Shown: positions 1-10,832 of the stretch, piece by piece
Position numbering within the stretch: the first letter of the stretch is position 1
How the letters are laid out: each line of letters begins with the position of its first letter
Assembly: GCF_040183065.1 (NCBI RefSeq)
Contig: NC_091119.1
Coordinates: 103,303,274-103,367,273, forward strand
Reading direction: 5' to 3'
Length of the DNA stretch: 64,000 bases
Origin: Periplaneta americana
Taxonomy: Eukaryota; Arthropoda; Insecta; Blattodea; Blattidae
Program-made: the position numbers and the translations under genes
The notes under the pieces: model-generated
Seen by the model: only the letters and a program-made list of their open reading frames with translations
The model's database searches: none
Told to the model about the DNA's origin: nothing

Positions 1-165
1 TTATTTCAAAATCTCATCTCCATAAAAATCGCCTTACTGCAGGATTAGGGCCCTCTGAGAAGTGCTGTGAATATTGCGAAGCCTGCATAGATCTGAATAA
101 AATACATGGAATAATCCCCATTATCAGAAAGGCGTATTCAAGTGAGAATATGATAGCTTTCTAAA
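1..165 (+). pseudogene. Possible LINE C-terminal fragment
   Basis: An open stretch with no start codon runs from the window edge to a TAA. It contains HLHKNRLTAG followed by a Cys-rich part (KCCEYCEAC). This loosely resembles the gag-pol C-terminal end of some non-LTR retrotransposons, where a HLHR-type block precedes a CxxC cluster. The resemblance is weak and the upstream part lies outside the window. Confidence 0.2.
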
Positions 166-475
166 TTGATTTTAGCAAAAAGATTGGGTAAAGTCCTTTT
201 AGAAATGACTGATTTAATTACAGAGTTACTGTCTAATAAAAAAAAACTCTCACATAAATTACTCCAAGTATAAATAGTGCATCCAGTGCTTATGCTCACA
301 CGTCACTGAAACAGATGGCAGAATGCAATTAATTTTTAATAGGATTTTATGATAATATACCTTTCCATGACGTAGAATAAGTTCAATATAAAAATATTTG
401 ATTTTAGGTACTGGCACCATAGATAGCACATTCTTAAGTCTTGGAGAACTTTCACAAATAAATATCAAAGAAAGG

Positions 476-844
476 TTAATATTTGAGAAGAAAAATTCGC
501 TCCGGCACCGGGGATCGAACCCGGGTCCTTGATTCTAAATACCAAGCGCTCTGACTACTGAGCTATGCTGAATTCAATCCTCAGCACCAGATGGAAACCT
601 CCTCCTTCAATGTTTCCCTTTGTGGCCTGACTCCAAGTTAGGCATATATGTTGACGTATATGTCCAGTGTCAACTGCCATTATACTAGGAGTGCACTCAG
701 CTGAGTGACTTGTTTGGCCGGGAATCCGCAGTTTAGTGCACAGTAAGCTGTACAGAAATATGAACTGCAGCTATGAGAATATTATAGACTTATTAATTGT
801 CACTATTACAGATATTATTCTGTAGGACAAATTAATAAGTTTAT
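476..844 (-). mobile_element. tRNA-containing SINE-like insertion with 15-bp duplication
   Basis: The 15-bp sequence AATATCAAAGAAAGG occurs at 461-475 and again at 845-859, so the 369 bp between is a clear insertion. On the minus strand it carries a tRNA-like module (about 575 down to 497) with a B-box-like GGTTCGATCCC and a CCGGTGCCGGAG end. About 265 bp of non-tRNA sequence precede the module, so the tRNA part sits at the 3' side, unlike a classical SINE. A long target duplication is known for LINE-driven retroposition. At the other end, 783-844 forms a hairpin-like inverted repeat around TTATTAATT. Confidence 0.75.
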
Positions 845-859
845 AATATCAAAGAAAGG

Positions 860-2792
860 GGTAGTATAATGGAAACTCAGGGGTTCTGTAAATTAAATTA
901 AAACTCGTATGTAGGTTTAAACTTCGCTTCATACAATAATTTTATTCATATTTTGCATATTCACTTATTTCTAAGTTACGAACTATTGTACATTCTAAGG
1001 ACAAAGGGAGAAAAGCCAAACAAAGCATATCAACATAATACAAGAATAAGCAAACGCCATTACAAAAAAAAAAAAAAAATCTCTTAGCATAGAGTGAGAG
1101 TATTAAGAAAATAAATATAGACCTTTATTTTTCTCCTCATTCCTAAGTTCCATATTCATTTCAGGTTGTAAGTGATGCAAATTAGTAACTTCTGAATGAG
1201 TTTCATGCAAAAATACAGACAAGTCACCAGTAAAATGATTACAAGAAATGAGTGAAGCATTGCAGATTTAGCCCTGCATTGGAAAGAATCCCGCGACCAG
1301 ATATTTACTCTAACATACAGGCTCCATGTATTCAATTTACCTGAAGGGGTTAGGTACAGCTTACAGCAGTAAAATTTTGCAAATATTCAACATTTTTTCC
1401 ACCATTACTGTATCTTGTACAATTATGAAAATTAGTACGTGTAAAACACTGTCCTTCTAATATATGAAAAAATATTTTATATATATATTTTTTTCTAAAT
1501 TCAAAATGTTGACAGTTCACTGTGCAGTGATGAAGCATTTCTCTCATAACTAAAAAACTATCCAACATTTTGTGATGAAATTTGTTGTGTATGTATGCAT
1601 GTCATACCTACAATATGATGCAAAATCGCATCTCTACCTTTGATAGACTGTCTGATAAAAAATAAATTCATTTAAAGAAGTGGTGAATATAAGTATTTTT
1701 TTCTAACACAAAATAAAATATTATTTATTAAGGAATGTAGTTGAAAGAGCATGATATTGTAAACATGAGTTTCAGCAATGTAATAAAAGAGAGAACATTA
1801 CACTAAAGTACTACATTTCCAGTTTTTGTCCATTGTGCAACTCAAACCAAGAAATGGATTCGGAACACCTCAAATCTGTGCCTCATTAGCTGACCATGAC
1901 AATACATTTGAAAAATATTGGAGTGCAAGAGGTCAAATGACTTTATTGTCAAATGCCTGGCATTAGAAAACAACATTTCCAGCTTTTCATTAGGCCCTCC
2001 CCCTATTCTTTTCTTTCTAATTGTATTTTCTTAACATTTCCATTTCTAATAATAATTTTGCTTTTTTCAATTCATGGATCAATTCATTAGAGACTTCCAA
2101 GCCTAAATTAAAGACTCTGAATTAAATTTCTCTACTAATAACACCTTAATTGCATAGTTATAGACATAAGTGTAACTAAATTGCTTGAGGTAGGTACTTA
2201 AACCTCCATCAGGGAATATGTTCCAACTCAGGAACTACAGGTTCGATGAATGATGAATCCAGCAAAAACAAAAAAATAAATAAGTACCAGTAATCTGTCT
2301 TATAAATCAGCAAAACTCTTAACCGACATTAAAATAAGAAAAAGGAACACACACATATGTATAGAATTCACTAAACAACAATGTGAAAATAAAAAGTTGA
2401 AAACACTACTAGAGCCCAATATACAGTAATACTAATAGTCCTCAATCTGATGCAGTTGCCCCATTCAGCTTAGAAACTGGCCACAACTGTCCAGCAGCAT
2501 ATCTCCATCAAATAAACTTGTTACACTCATAACACTGTGTAGCATGCAACAACACAAATATAATAATGAACAAGGAATACTTACTACTCTACACCAAACT
2601 CCAGAAAATGATTGGGACAGAAGAATTTCAAGTTCCTATAAACTGCTGGGAAGCTGCAAGGAAATGAAGTAGACAAGAACTCAAGAAAATTTCACTACTA
2701 GTGCTACTATTACCATCACCACCACCATTACCACTACTACTAAGTTACATCTCTAGTTCTTTGATTTGTCCCAGATAATTTTTAACTTTGCC
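860..2792. other. AT-rich stretch, nothing recognised
   Basis: No coding, RNA or repeat signal that I can support apart from an A14 run near 1065 and short homopolymers. The short open frames here look like chance. Confidence 0.5.
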
Positions 2793-4317
2793 TTTAATAA
2801 TATTTTATTTCTAATAACAATTTTGTTTTCTGCAATTCATAGAACTTCTCATCACGTTTAATTTTTGGGCTTCATGCTTAGGAGGAACACTTCTTCATAC
2901 TCTGTCATTCTCGATGATCTTGCAGCAGAGTCCTATGGAAAGACGAAAAAAATGTTAATCATTTGCATACTACTGTACACAAAAGACACTACTTCTTATC
3001 AAAACTGTGAATTTTTTTACTTGTCTAAGTTTGAAAATTTATCAATTGTTTGAAATTATCCATTTGATCCAAACATGCAAGAAAATTTAATTTTCTGCAA
3101 AATGTACTATGATTCAAATGCATCCCACTTCATATTCCAGATCATAAATTTTAATTGTTATGAAGCACTTATACATTAATTTGTAGGTTGGGTTGGAATA
3201 ACTGTCATACAATGTATCACTCAATTTCTAGTATTCAAATTAATGTTCCCTTGTTTAACCGTTTCATATTAGTGATACATTGTAATATTATTGTTGCATT
3301 TAATATTTATGTCTTAATACTAACTAAACTGTCCTTCATTAAAGAAAAATAGCCATAATTTTTCATCATGTACACAGTTGTAAACTCCCATTCTGACCCA
3401 ATGGACTGCCTTGAAATAATATACAGTACACTGTATGATTATTATAAACCACAAAAAAGTAAATTAAAATCATCAGTACCAGTTGCAGAAGACACAGCTC
3501 TGCTGGATACATTAAGAAGATTGATTGATTGATAATATTGTAATCATAAATAGGCCTAGCAATATTCTTAGGTATGAATGAGATCTTAAACTTACCTGTT
3601 TTTGATTACTGTAGAGACTGTTAACGCCCATTCACCTGGGATTGTGGAGACAGGATTTATTGCAGACATACGTGGGATTGATGATGATGATGGTGCAATA
3701 ATGACATCCTGAAATAAGCATGTAAGTTATTAATATTAAATGAAAACGTAAACATAATACTTATTGTATTATATAGATCTTACATCAGCATTACAGCTAT
3801 GAGATGTGGAACAAGTAAATTAAGCAAATAGCCAAAATATGTTCATTAATACATAGTAAGTATTTAAAACATAATTAAACTATGCATCATTTTGCAAAAA
3901 TGAATATAAAGCAATTTTGTTAATTCTTTTCTAAATTTTTCCTCTTGACCCATCAAAGCTTTAAGATAATACATAAACAGTGAACGTTTTACAACAGCTG
4001 AGAATAATAGAGGTTAAATGGAAATCTAATTTGTCTTGTATTATATACACAGTGTGTTTAATATATCATAATATTATATTATGGATGTTTTGATTTCTGG
4101 GTTATTTGTAAGAAGTCGTCGCTGAACGATTCACATCGTTTATAGTTCACTTCTAGGGTATTGTTACACAACAAGATGGATGCACTGAACGATTCACATC
4201 ATTTATAGTTCACTTCTGCGAACGATTCCATTGTCTATTGTTACACAACACACTAAACCTGGAGTAATTTAAGCTTATTAATCAAATAAATAATTCTACT
4301 TACTGTTTTTTATATGC

Positions 4318-4745
4318 TCACCTGTATGTAATTTCTATTTTATACATATTTCATTGTTATTTTCCATCCGAAGGTCATTAAGAACGATGAATATTACTTA
4401 ATATCTCCTATCTTTCTTCAAATAGTGTTTATATGCCATTTTAATTTTCATTTGTTTTCATAAGTTAACAATGATGCACATTGGGAGCAACTTATAAGAA
4501 ATTATTTTCCTACACAATGCACGCTATATTCACGTTGTTTTGGAATTATTAATCGAAGATGGTTTGCTTATTGTTTATTACACGCACATTTGTATGTAAT
4601 TTCTATTCCATACGGTTTTTTTTCTATCCCAAGATCATTAAGAATGGTGAATATCGTTCATGCTTGTTTCTTGTATTTCTTAAAATAATGTTATGTGGCA
4701 TGTTAGTTTTTATTTGTCGTTATTTACGTAAAAATGATGCGCCAA
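4318..4745. repeat. Diverged tandem duplication, ~165 bp
   Basis: 4318-4480 and 4585-4745 share TGTATGTAATTTCTATT, then (A/T)TCATTAAGAA, then a similar TTATTT-rich tail ending near AAATGATGC. They are diverged direct copies inside the 2.2-kb element. Confidence 0.6.
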
Positions 4746-4988
4746 AAAATAAAAAATAATAATAATTTCGTACTCACTCCACATCCTATGTATTTACATT
4801 TGTTTTTCAGTAATTTATTAAAGAATGTACCGGTATTTAAAAGACTAATAATTTAGAAACATGTCACATAAATCATCCTTGTGCCAAAAGAGAATGCTCC
4901 CTGGACCAAATTATCGTATTTTGCAGTGGTCGTCAGTACTCGCTGAAATGGGTAATAATAATATAATAAAATAATGTTGTACGTAGCA
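4690..4988 (+). repeat. Left copy of ~290-bp direct repeat flanking the satellite
   Basis: This copy and 5735-6030 match through CGTTATTTACGTAAAAATGA, TTCGTACTCACTCCAC, ATGTACCGGTATTTAAAAGA and ATGCTCCCTGGACCAAATTA. A further partial copy is at 4989-5120. Each contains CAGTGGTCGTCAGTACTCGC, which resembles the left end of the hAT MITE found at 14908 and 38089. Confidence 0.75.
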
Positions 4989-5121
4989 TTTAGAAACATG
5001 TTACATAAATCATCCTTGTGCCATAAGAGAATGCTCCCTGGACCAAATTATCGTATTTTGCAGTGGTCGTCAGTACTCGCTGAAATGGGTAATAATATAA
5101 TATAATTGTTTTGCACGTAGC

Positions 5122-5678
5122 AAGCGGGGTATTGGGGCTGCAAGCCCTGATGATGATCCTACGTGTAGCACATGATGTAAAAAGCGGGGTATCGGGGCTA
5201 CAAGCCTCGATGATGATCCGACGTGTAGCACATGATGTAAAAAGCAGGGTATCGGGGCTCCAAGCCCCGATGATGATCCGATGTGTAGCACATGATGTAA
5301 AAAGCGGGGTATCGGGGCTGCAAGCCCCGATGATGATCCGACGTGTAACACATGACGTAGAAAGCGGGATATCGGGGTTGCAAGCCCCGATGATGATCCG
5401 ACGTGTAACACATGACGTAGAAAGCGGGGTATCGGGGCTGCAAGCCCCGATGATGATCCGACATGTAGCACATGATGAAAAAAGCGGGATATCGGGGCTG
5501 CAAGCCCCGATGATGATCTGACGTGTAGCACATGATGGAATTAGCGGGGTATCGGGGCTGCAAGCCCCGATGATGATCCGACATGTAGCACATGATGAAA
5601 AAAGCGGGGTATCGGGGCTGCAAGCCCCGATGATGATCTGATTTGTAGCACATGATGAAAAAAAAGCGGGGTGTCGGG
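5122..5678 (+). repeat. 60-bp tandem satellite, nine units plus a partial
   Basis: Units start every 60 bp from 5122. Each holds a 9-bp-arm hairpin ATCGGGGCT-GCA-AGCCCCGAT (loop 3 nt), then GATGATCCGA and GTAGCACATGATG. Because 60 is a multiple of three, four overlapping reading frames stay open on both strands. These are by-products of the repeat and not likely proteins. GC content is much higher than the surrounding DNA. Confidence 0.9.
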
Positions 5679-5734
5679 CACTTAAAAGTGCCTTTTCGAA
5701 AGCATGGTGATGCGCATTTGACAAACGCAGTGTA

Positions 5735-6030
5735 CTTACTTTCTAATAATCCCTTTTTATTTTTCGTTATTTACGTAAAAATGATGCGCCAAGAAATAAT
5801 AATTTCGTACTCACTCCACTTCCTATATTCACATTTGTTTTTCAGTGATTTATTAAAGAATGTACCGGTATTTAAAAGACTAATAATTTAGAAACATGTT
5901 ACATAAATCATCCTTGTGCCAAAAGAGAATACTCCCTGGACCAAATTATCGTATTTTGCAGTGGTCGTCAGTACTCGCTGAAATGGGTAATAATATAATA
6001 ATATAATATAATTATGTTGTACGTAGCAAG
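5735..6030 (+). repeat. Right copy of ~290-bp direct repeat
   Basis: Partner of 4690-4988 on the far side of the satellite, in the same orientation. It is followed by a unique stretch (6031-6240) that reaches the right inverted end. Confidence 0.75.
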
Positions 6031-6307
6031 ATCGATTATTCAATTGAGAAGATATTTTATGAGGTTGTCATGACTGAGATATCTATTGTCAATTGCTTTT
6101 ATTTGTCAGAAGGCCTTGACTGACGGGTATATAAGGACCGGCGCTCTTAGGGGTGGAGGTCGGGGTTTGGGATGGCCCACAAGTAACAAGGGAGAGAGAC
6201 ACCTAGTATTTTAAAGATTTATATCGTTCACTAGATGAGTTGATTCAACTAACCTGGAAATAATGTGAATCGTTCAGCGACGACTTCTTGTAAATAACCG
6301 ATTTCTG

Positions 6308-7118
6308 ACATGAAACATCATGTAGGCTACTCAAAGAAAGCCTAAGGTGGAAAATATTTCTTGCACTCCTGTCATTATTCTTAGGGCTTTCTATTGTAAC
6401 ACAATAAGAGGTAATCTATGTTTACATCACCACAATTACAGATTACATAGGCGTATGAGGTTTTGTCTTTTCAGTGCTGTAATAAATATGAGTTTGATAT
6501 ATATTTTATAAATCACTTACTAGCGTTCTATAAACACACAAGATAATGAAATTTTATAGCTGACCATCAATATGGATTCTACAAATTTCTTATGCTTATG
6601 TAGGTAATTCTAACCTCAAATAATGCTATTTCTTTTGACGAAGTAGAGAAAAGGATATCTCAGAAATCTCTAGGCGTTCCTACTGCCCTTTAAAATAAGG
6701 TCTCAGTTTTGATAATTCTTGTACACAAGATATTAGGCCTACGTTAAGGTATGATTGATAATTGTGTGGGTTGACATCAGATGTTTGTGGCCCAATCCCC
6801 TATGGGTATTTACAAAGCCATATTATCCAAACTGCATTTATGGTAGTTGAGTATAGGCGTAGCTTGCATTTTCACGATTGTTGTGAATTACATTTTACTA
6901 GCATTATCAGCTATATTCCTACAAGATATATTATTTACGTTATATTAATTAGGCTACCAAGTACCTATTCAGAGTAGCCTTAGGTGACATAATCATACCA
7001 GAGCCACATTAAACATTTACCATGAAGTAATAGGCCTATCTTACTTATAAAAACATGTCCTAAGAACCAAAAACACATACCTCATATGTTAACATTCCAT
7101 ATCGTTTAGTAGGCCTAC
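6308..7118. other. Flank of the 2.2-kb element, nothing recognised
   Basis: No supported coding or RNA signal. Two TAGGCCTA palindromes occur at about 6734 and 7031, and a third at 7110 borders the exon-like piece. Confidence 0.45.
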
Positions 7119-7642
7119 GTCATCAATTTCGGGAGCAGGACATCCTCCACCAGTTGTTTTTAGTTATTTCTTCAACTAAAAGTAAATAAATATATACTGA
7201 ATTAGAATAATTCACTCTTTGAAGTCCAATATTTCATAATAGTTACGTCTGGGCCTAACCTAAAAATATTACGTATAATATTATAACATTTCTACTTACA
7301 TTTTCGACATTTCTTCTTGTGTAGTCGAATTCCCGCACGCTGCCATGTATATTTCTTGCTTTTTTTTACCACAGAAGAAAAAACAAATAGTTTATTGTAG
7401 TTTAATATCGCCAATAACCTCACAAATAAACAGAAACGATTCGGAATCGCTTGCGTCTGAGCATGACAATTGCTAGTCTGCACATGCGCAGTAGCATTTT
7501 CAGCATCGTGTAACAGTTTCCAAAGCTAATACGCCGACTAATGTAGCCACTGATTAATCGGCGTCTCTGAATCCTGTAAAAGTAACCTGGCTATAACCGG
7601 GGCTAGTTTAGAACGCTCGTAGCATGGGCTAGCGCGATGTCT

Positions 7643-7656
7643 ATGAATAGGGCCCC
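7643..7656. mobile_element. Possible right end of the first Harbinger element
   Basis: On the minus strand this reads GGGGCCCTATTCATAGACAT, the style of terminus I know from Harbinger/ISL2EU-type elements. It lies 5' of the minus-strand Myb/SANT-like exons, as in the complete element at 21705-29828. I could not find the matching left end, which may lie outside the window, nor a clear 3-bp duplication. Confidence 0.35.
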
Positions 7657-7854
7657 TGGTCTTTTAATCCCGCCACACAGGAAATAACATATGCAGGAGA
7701 GCGCATGTTTTTTAATTGTAATATTATCTATCTACTTCCCTCCAATAGATGACGCAATAATAAGCACATTCATTTCACGGTTAATCTCCTGGTTGGAGAA
7801 CAGTAGCTACATGTTACACTAGTCAGACTTCAGATGCATAGAAACAATTTTATT

Positions 7855-7948
7855 ATTGTTCTTCCTCTGACACACATCGTCAAGTGAGATGTACTGCCTG
7901 ATAATAGAGGTAGCCTACATATCAGCCAGAACCTCAACCAGAGACATC
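7855..7948 (+). repeat. Repeat family C, partial
   Basis: TTGTTCTTCCTCTGACACAC and GTACTGCCTGATAATAGA recur at 37420-37510 and, inverted, at 50440-50985. It is directly joined to the truncated LINE that follows. Confidence 0.65.
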
Positions 7949-8254
7949 ACCTCATTGTATTCTTCACCTGACATAATTAGGAACATTAAATCCAGACGTT
8001 TGATATGGGCAGGGCATGTAGCACATATGGGTGAATCCAGAAATGCATGTAGAGTGTTAGTTGGGAGGCCGGAAGGAAAAAGACCTTTGGGGAGGCCGAG
8101 ACGTAGGTGGGAAGATAATATTAAAATGGATTTGAGGGAGCTGGGATATGCTGATAGAGACTGGATTGATCTTGCTCAGTATAGGGACGTATGGCGGGTT
8201 TATGTGAGGGCGGCAATGAACCTCCGGGTTCCTTAAAAGCCAGTAAGTAAGTAC

Positions 8255-8312
<58 letters not shown>
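7949..8312 (+). mobile_element. RTE-like LINE, 5'-truncated 3' end with (ATT)n tail
   Basis: The frame 7889-8236 contains SRRLIWAGHVAHMGESRNAC, then [20 protein letters not shown] and a C-terminal AAMNLRVP stop. This is the endonuclease-reverse transcriptase C-terminal tail seen in five other places in the window (20121, 39505, 41968, 46885 and, further upstream in the protein, 17570). Only about 110 residues of the tail remain. The 3' end is TTAAAAGCCAGTAAGTAAG followed by (ATT)n to 8312. The RTE assignment rests on the K-G-R-P-R-x-x-W block, short 3' UTR and microsatellite tail. Confidence 0.85.
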
Positions 8313-8313
<1 letters not shown>

Positions 8314-8975
8314 GCAAAACACACTAGTTCTGTGTAATTCGCGGGCCTATTCCAGTAGCGGGATATACTCTTCATAGGTTGACAGAGTTAGAAAGGCGGC
8401 CTAATATGTCCGAACTTTGTTATCGCATAGCAATATGTATGCTGTACGAATTTTTCCTATTAGAGAAACGAAATAATTTGGGATGAAGGATCACCACACA
8501 GCGCCTTTTATTGGTTATTTTTTTCATAGGTAGTGATTAAATGATCGCGGTAGTTCGAGGAGTCCTGAAGTACTCAACCGTGCGACAAGGCAACGGGAGT
8601 ATCCACAGACTTCTGGAATCGTAAAATCTATTGTAAAATCTTGTATGAAAGAATGAAGGGGTGGGTGTCTCGGCATGGCAAAATTTCAGACGGGTTTTAT
8701 GGAAGGTCGTAGCACAGTCGACAACATATTTATTTGGGATTCACTGAAACAGATTAAATGATATTTTTCATGTGCCATAATGGCGCTTACACATATTCAA
8801 GTTTCATCTTATTAATTTATTATCGATAACGTCTGTTTTTTAAAATTACAATTGATGAGTCTTAACAGAAATATGGGTCATTTCTGAGATTTCAATAAAA
8901 TGTTCAAATGGTACAAAAATAAAAATTAAAAAAAGTGTAATTATAACATAGGCTACTTGAATCGATAGTCATGAT
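8313..8975 (+). repeat. Repeat family H, copy 1, interrupted
   Basis: Matches 40222-40612: AACACACTAGTTCTGTGTAA, TACGAATTTTTCCTATT, CACACAGCGCCTTT, TGGCGCTTACA and the end ATAGTCATGA. Both copies are preceded by (ATT)n. This copy is split by an insertion at 8545-8751. Identity of the family is unknown. Confidence 0.7.
8545..8751 (+). mobile_element. LINE reverse-transcriptase fragment inside repeat H
   Basis: Bracketed by GATTAAATGA at 8535-8544 and 8752-8761, and absent from the second copy of repeat H. It reads LYERMKGWVSRHGKIS and STVDNIFIWDSLKQI, matching the region of non-LTR reverse transcriptases before the first catalytic block (KI.E.Q.GFR.G.STVDNIF). The lack of a 3' end with a bracketed duplication is odd for a LINE. 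Confidence 0.6.
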
Positions 8976-9070
8976 CAGTGGCGGCTCATACATATTTAAT
9001 GCATAGTGCCAAAATCAGTGGTATATCCAGGAAACCCTAAGAGGGAAGGTAACTCTTTTTCCTACCATAA

Positions 9071-9128
<58 letters not shown>

Positions 9129-9130
<2 letters not shown>

Positions 9131-10604
9131 GAGACGAGAATTCCATGCAAATGCATGTTTTTATAGGAACATAGGACATAGCTCAGACTTAGTACTTATC
9201 CATTTCATTACTTGCCGGTTCCAAATATGTGTACTGTTCTCGTGCATATTTGCATGTTTTCGACTTTTTAGGGATAAAAACATGCATAATGCATATTTAG
9301 GTAATTTTTAGCTTAATAATGCATATAATATACATTAAATTCAGTTTAAACGCATGTTTTAATGGTTTTGTGTGGACACCTTAGTTTCTCGATTTTATGT
9401 CCCATATTTTAGCTTCAGAAATCAGGATTGAAGAAAAAAGAAAAAAGAAAAACTAAATAACAGAAAAATTAAATAAAATGTTAAGATTTTCTCAATAAGG
9501 ACCTTTCCCTGGACGGAAGTCCACTTTTACAACACTCTACCGACGACCCTCTATACACTGCGTGTCATAAATGTATTACGTTGGATATTTTGAGAATAGT
9601 AAGTAGAGAGGAAATATAGAGGGTTCAAGGAAATTGCCGACGAATAATTTAGGTCAAAAGCATCCTCTTTCAGGGAGGTTGTAAATTCTCTTCCTTTTCT
9701 AGTACTAGCAGCAATTTAGATTCTTCTAAAATTGGAATCACCGTTAAACTGTGTTTGCAGTGTGTGAATATCGTAAGTTGTTAATGTGCTTGTTTATTCT
9801 GTTTGTGCGTGTTAATGTGGTTCTAATATGTTTCCAATTTAAAGATTCCAAAAGTGTACTCTTTGCACAGTGGATTACTGTAAAGGAAAAGATTTTATTA
9901 GATCAGATGAGGATGTCGTATTTTGCGACTGTTGGAGTAAAGAGTTAAGCAATGCTGTTCTGTTTCCGAATATTTTATACGACAATTGTTCTTTGTAAAA
10001 AAAATTACAAAACTTGTTCAAAATAATTATTAAATTACGATGTCCGTTTTTAAATCGTATCTAGGTAACCGTAAGGTCTATTATAATTTCAGATGAAATG
10101 TACTAAAAAATTTTAAGTCGACCAGCATGTCGCATCTGTTTCACATATAGCAAGAATGCAACAAAAGAAATAATCTTCAAAGAATTTCATAGATCCGTCA
10201 GTTATGCCCATGGGAAAGTGGATGTAGCGGCGAGAAACAAATTGGACAGGGTCATAAATGCTAACCCGGACTGCGGATTCTTTTGTTCAGTGGAGAAGGT
10301 TATTTGTGACGAAAACTGGAATGAAGAATTTGACTTGACACTGTCACAAATATGTTCATTCAAGTTTAAACCCGTAACTTCTTGCAATATAGAGACAAGT
10401 GCAGGAACCTCACAGAAACCAATTTAAAAATGTTATTAGGTTTTTAACTGTGCAAAAAAAGTGAAGTGAAATAAGACATTTTGAAACAAAAATAAAAGTG
10501 CATATTTTAATGTATTTTTCGCTTGATCATGAATATTTCATAGTTTGATAGTGCATGAATGCATGCATAGTTTGGGATTTTATAGTGCATAAAATTCTCG
10601 TCTC

Positions 10605-10606
<2 letters not shown>
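9129..10606 (+). mobile_element. CGGBP1-like hAT, 1.5 kb, decayed
   Basis: Inverted ends TAGAGACGAGAATT match on both sides and are flanked by one (TAA)n tract split in two (9072-9128 and 10607-10646), so its 8-bp duplication cannot be told from the microsatellite. Subterminal DNA is rich in ATGCAT and AATGCATAT. A transposase C-terminal remnant lies at 10207-10427. Confidence 0.7.
10207..10427 (+). pseudogene. CGGBP1-like hAT transposase, C-terminal remnant
   Basis: The frame reads GKVDVAARNKLDRVINANPD, then later CSFKFKPVTSCNIET. The intact relative at 53380-54864 has [14 protein letters not shown] and [16 protein letters not shown] at the same spacing, so this is the same C-terminal dimerisation region. 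It stops soon after the TSC motif and the usual ERSFS block is degraded (IETSAG). An upstream piece near 9903-9960 reads VVFCDCW, possibly the start of the zinc finger. It cannot be functional. Confidence 0.65.
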
Positions 10607-10647
<41 letters not shown>

Positions 10648-10832
10648 CACTCACCAAATATATACAACTGGAGCACTTGAGCACTTTTGTTGACCAGGTT
10701 AATATGCGCGATAGATAAAACCCATTCGCCTATTCTTCTGACTTGAAAATAAATCCATCATTTTTTTTTGTTGAAGTTGTCTATTTTGCAAACAAAACTC
10801 CTCAGATTCATCGTGCCCTCATAGTGCTAAAT

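Larger units (their letters stand above)
4100..6299. mobile_element. 2.2-kb TIR element with satellite core, 8-bp TSD
   Basis: The octamer GATTTCTG is duplicated at 4092-4099 and 6300-6307. The ends are inverted repeats of about 37 bp with two mismatches, starting GGTTATTTGTAAGAAGTCGT on the left and GGTTATTTACAAGAAGTCGT on the right (minus strand). A subterminal motif CTGAACGATTCACAT is repeated at 4121 and 4187. No transposase is present; the interior is made of direct repeats around a 60-bp tandem array. An 8-bp duplication fits hAT, P or Merlin-type transposases. The end sequence does not match any family I can name, so class is open. It is non-autonomous. Confidence 0.85.
2793..7175 (-). 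pseudogene. Decayed spliced Myb/SANT-like gene (Harbinger accessory protein)
   Basis: Three minus-strand pieces look like exons of one gene. (1) 7119-7175: the frame reads LKTTGGGCPAPEIDD, close to the TGGGP..P motif that follows the trihelix of Myb/SANT-like proteins. It is bordered by a CTTTTAG acceptor and a GT donor and has one in-frame TAA. (2) 3596-3708: fully open (DVIIAPSSSSIPRM...), acceptor ATTTCAG, donor GTAAGT. (3) 2932 downwards: acceptor CCATAG, then DSAARSSRMTEYEEVF, and after one frame slip DEKFYELQKTKLLLEI, typical of the helical tail of these proteins. Exon phases do not all agree. The 2.2-kb element at 4100-6299 lies within one intron-sized gap. Such proteins are the known second gene of PIF/Harbinger transposons, where they bind DNA and aid the transposase. 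The first exon is not identified. Confidence 0.45.

Noticed and set aside
5122-5678. CRISPR-like array because of regular spacing and hairpins
   Set aside because: The whole 60-bp unit is repeated with no unique spacers, and the setting is an insect-type genome.
4990-5724. A 244-codon frame and three others across the satellite on both strands
   Set aside because: The 60-bp unit is a multiple of three and stop-free in several frames, so the long frames follow from repetition. No start context or homology supports a protein.
8057-8317. Minus-strand frame with a poly-Asn run
   Set aside because: It is the antisense of the LINE tail and the (ATT)n microsatellite.
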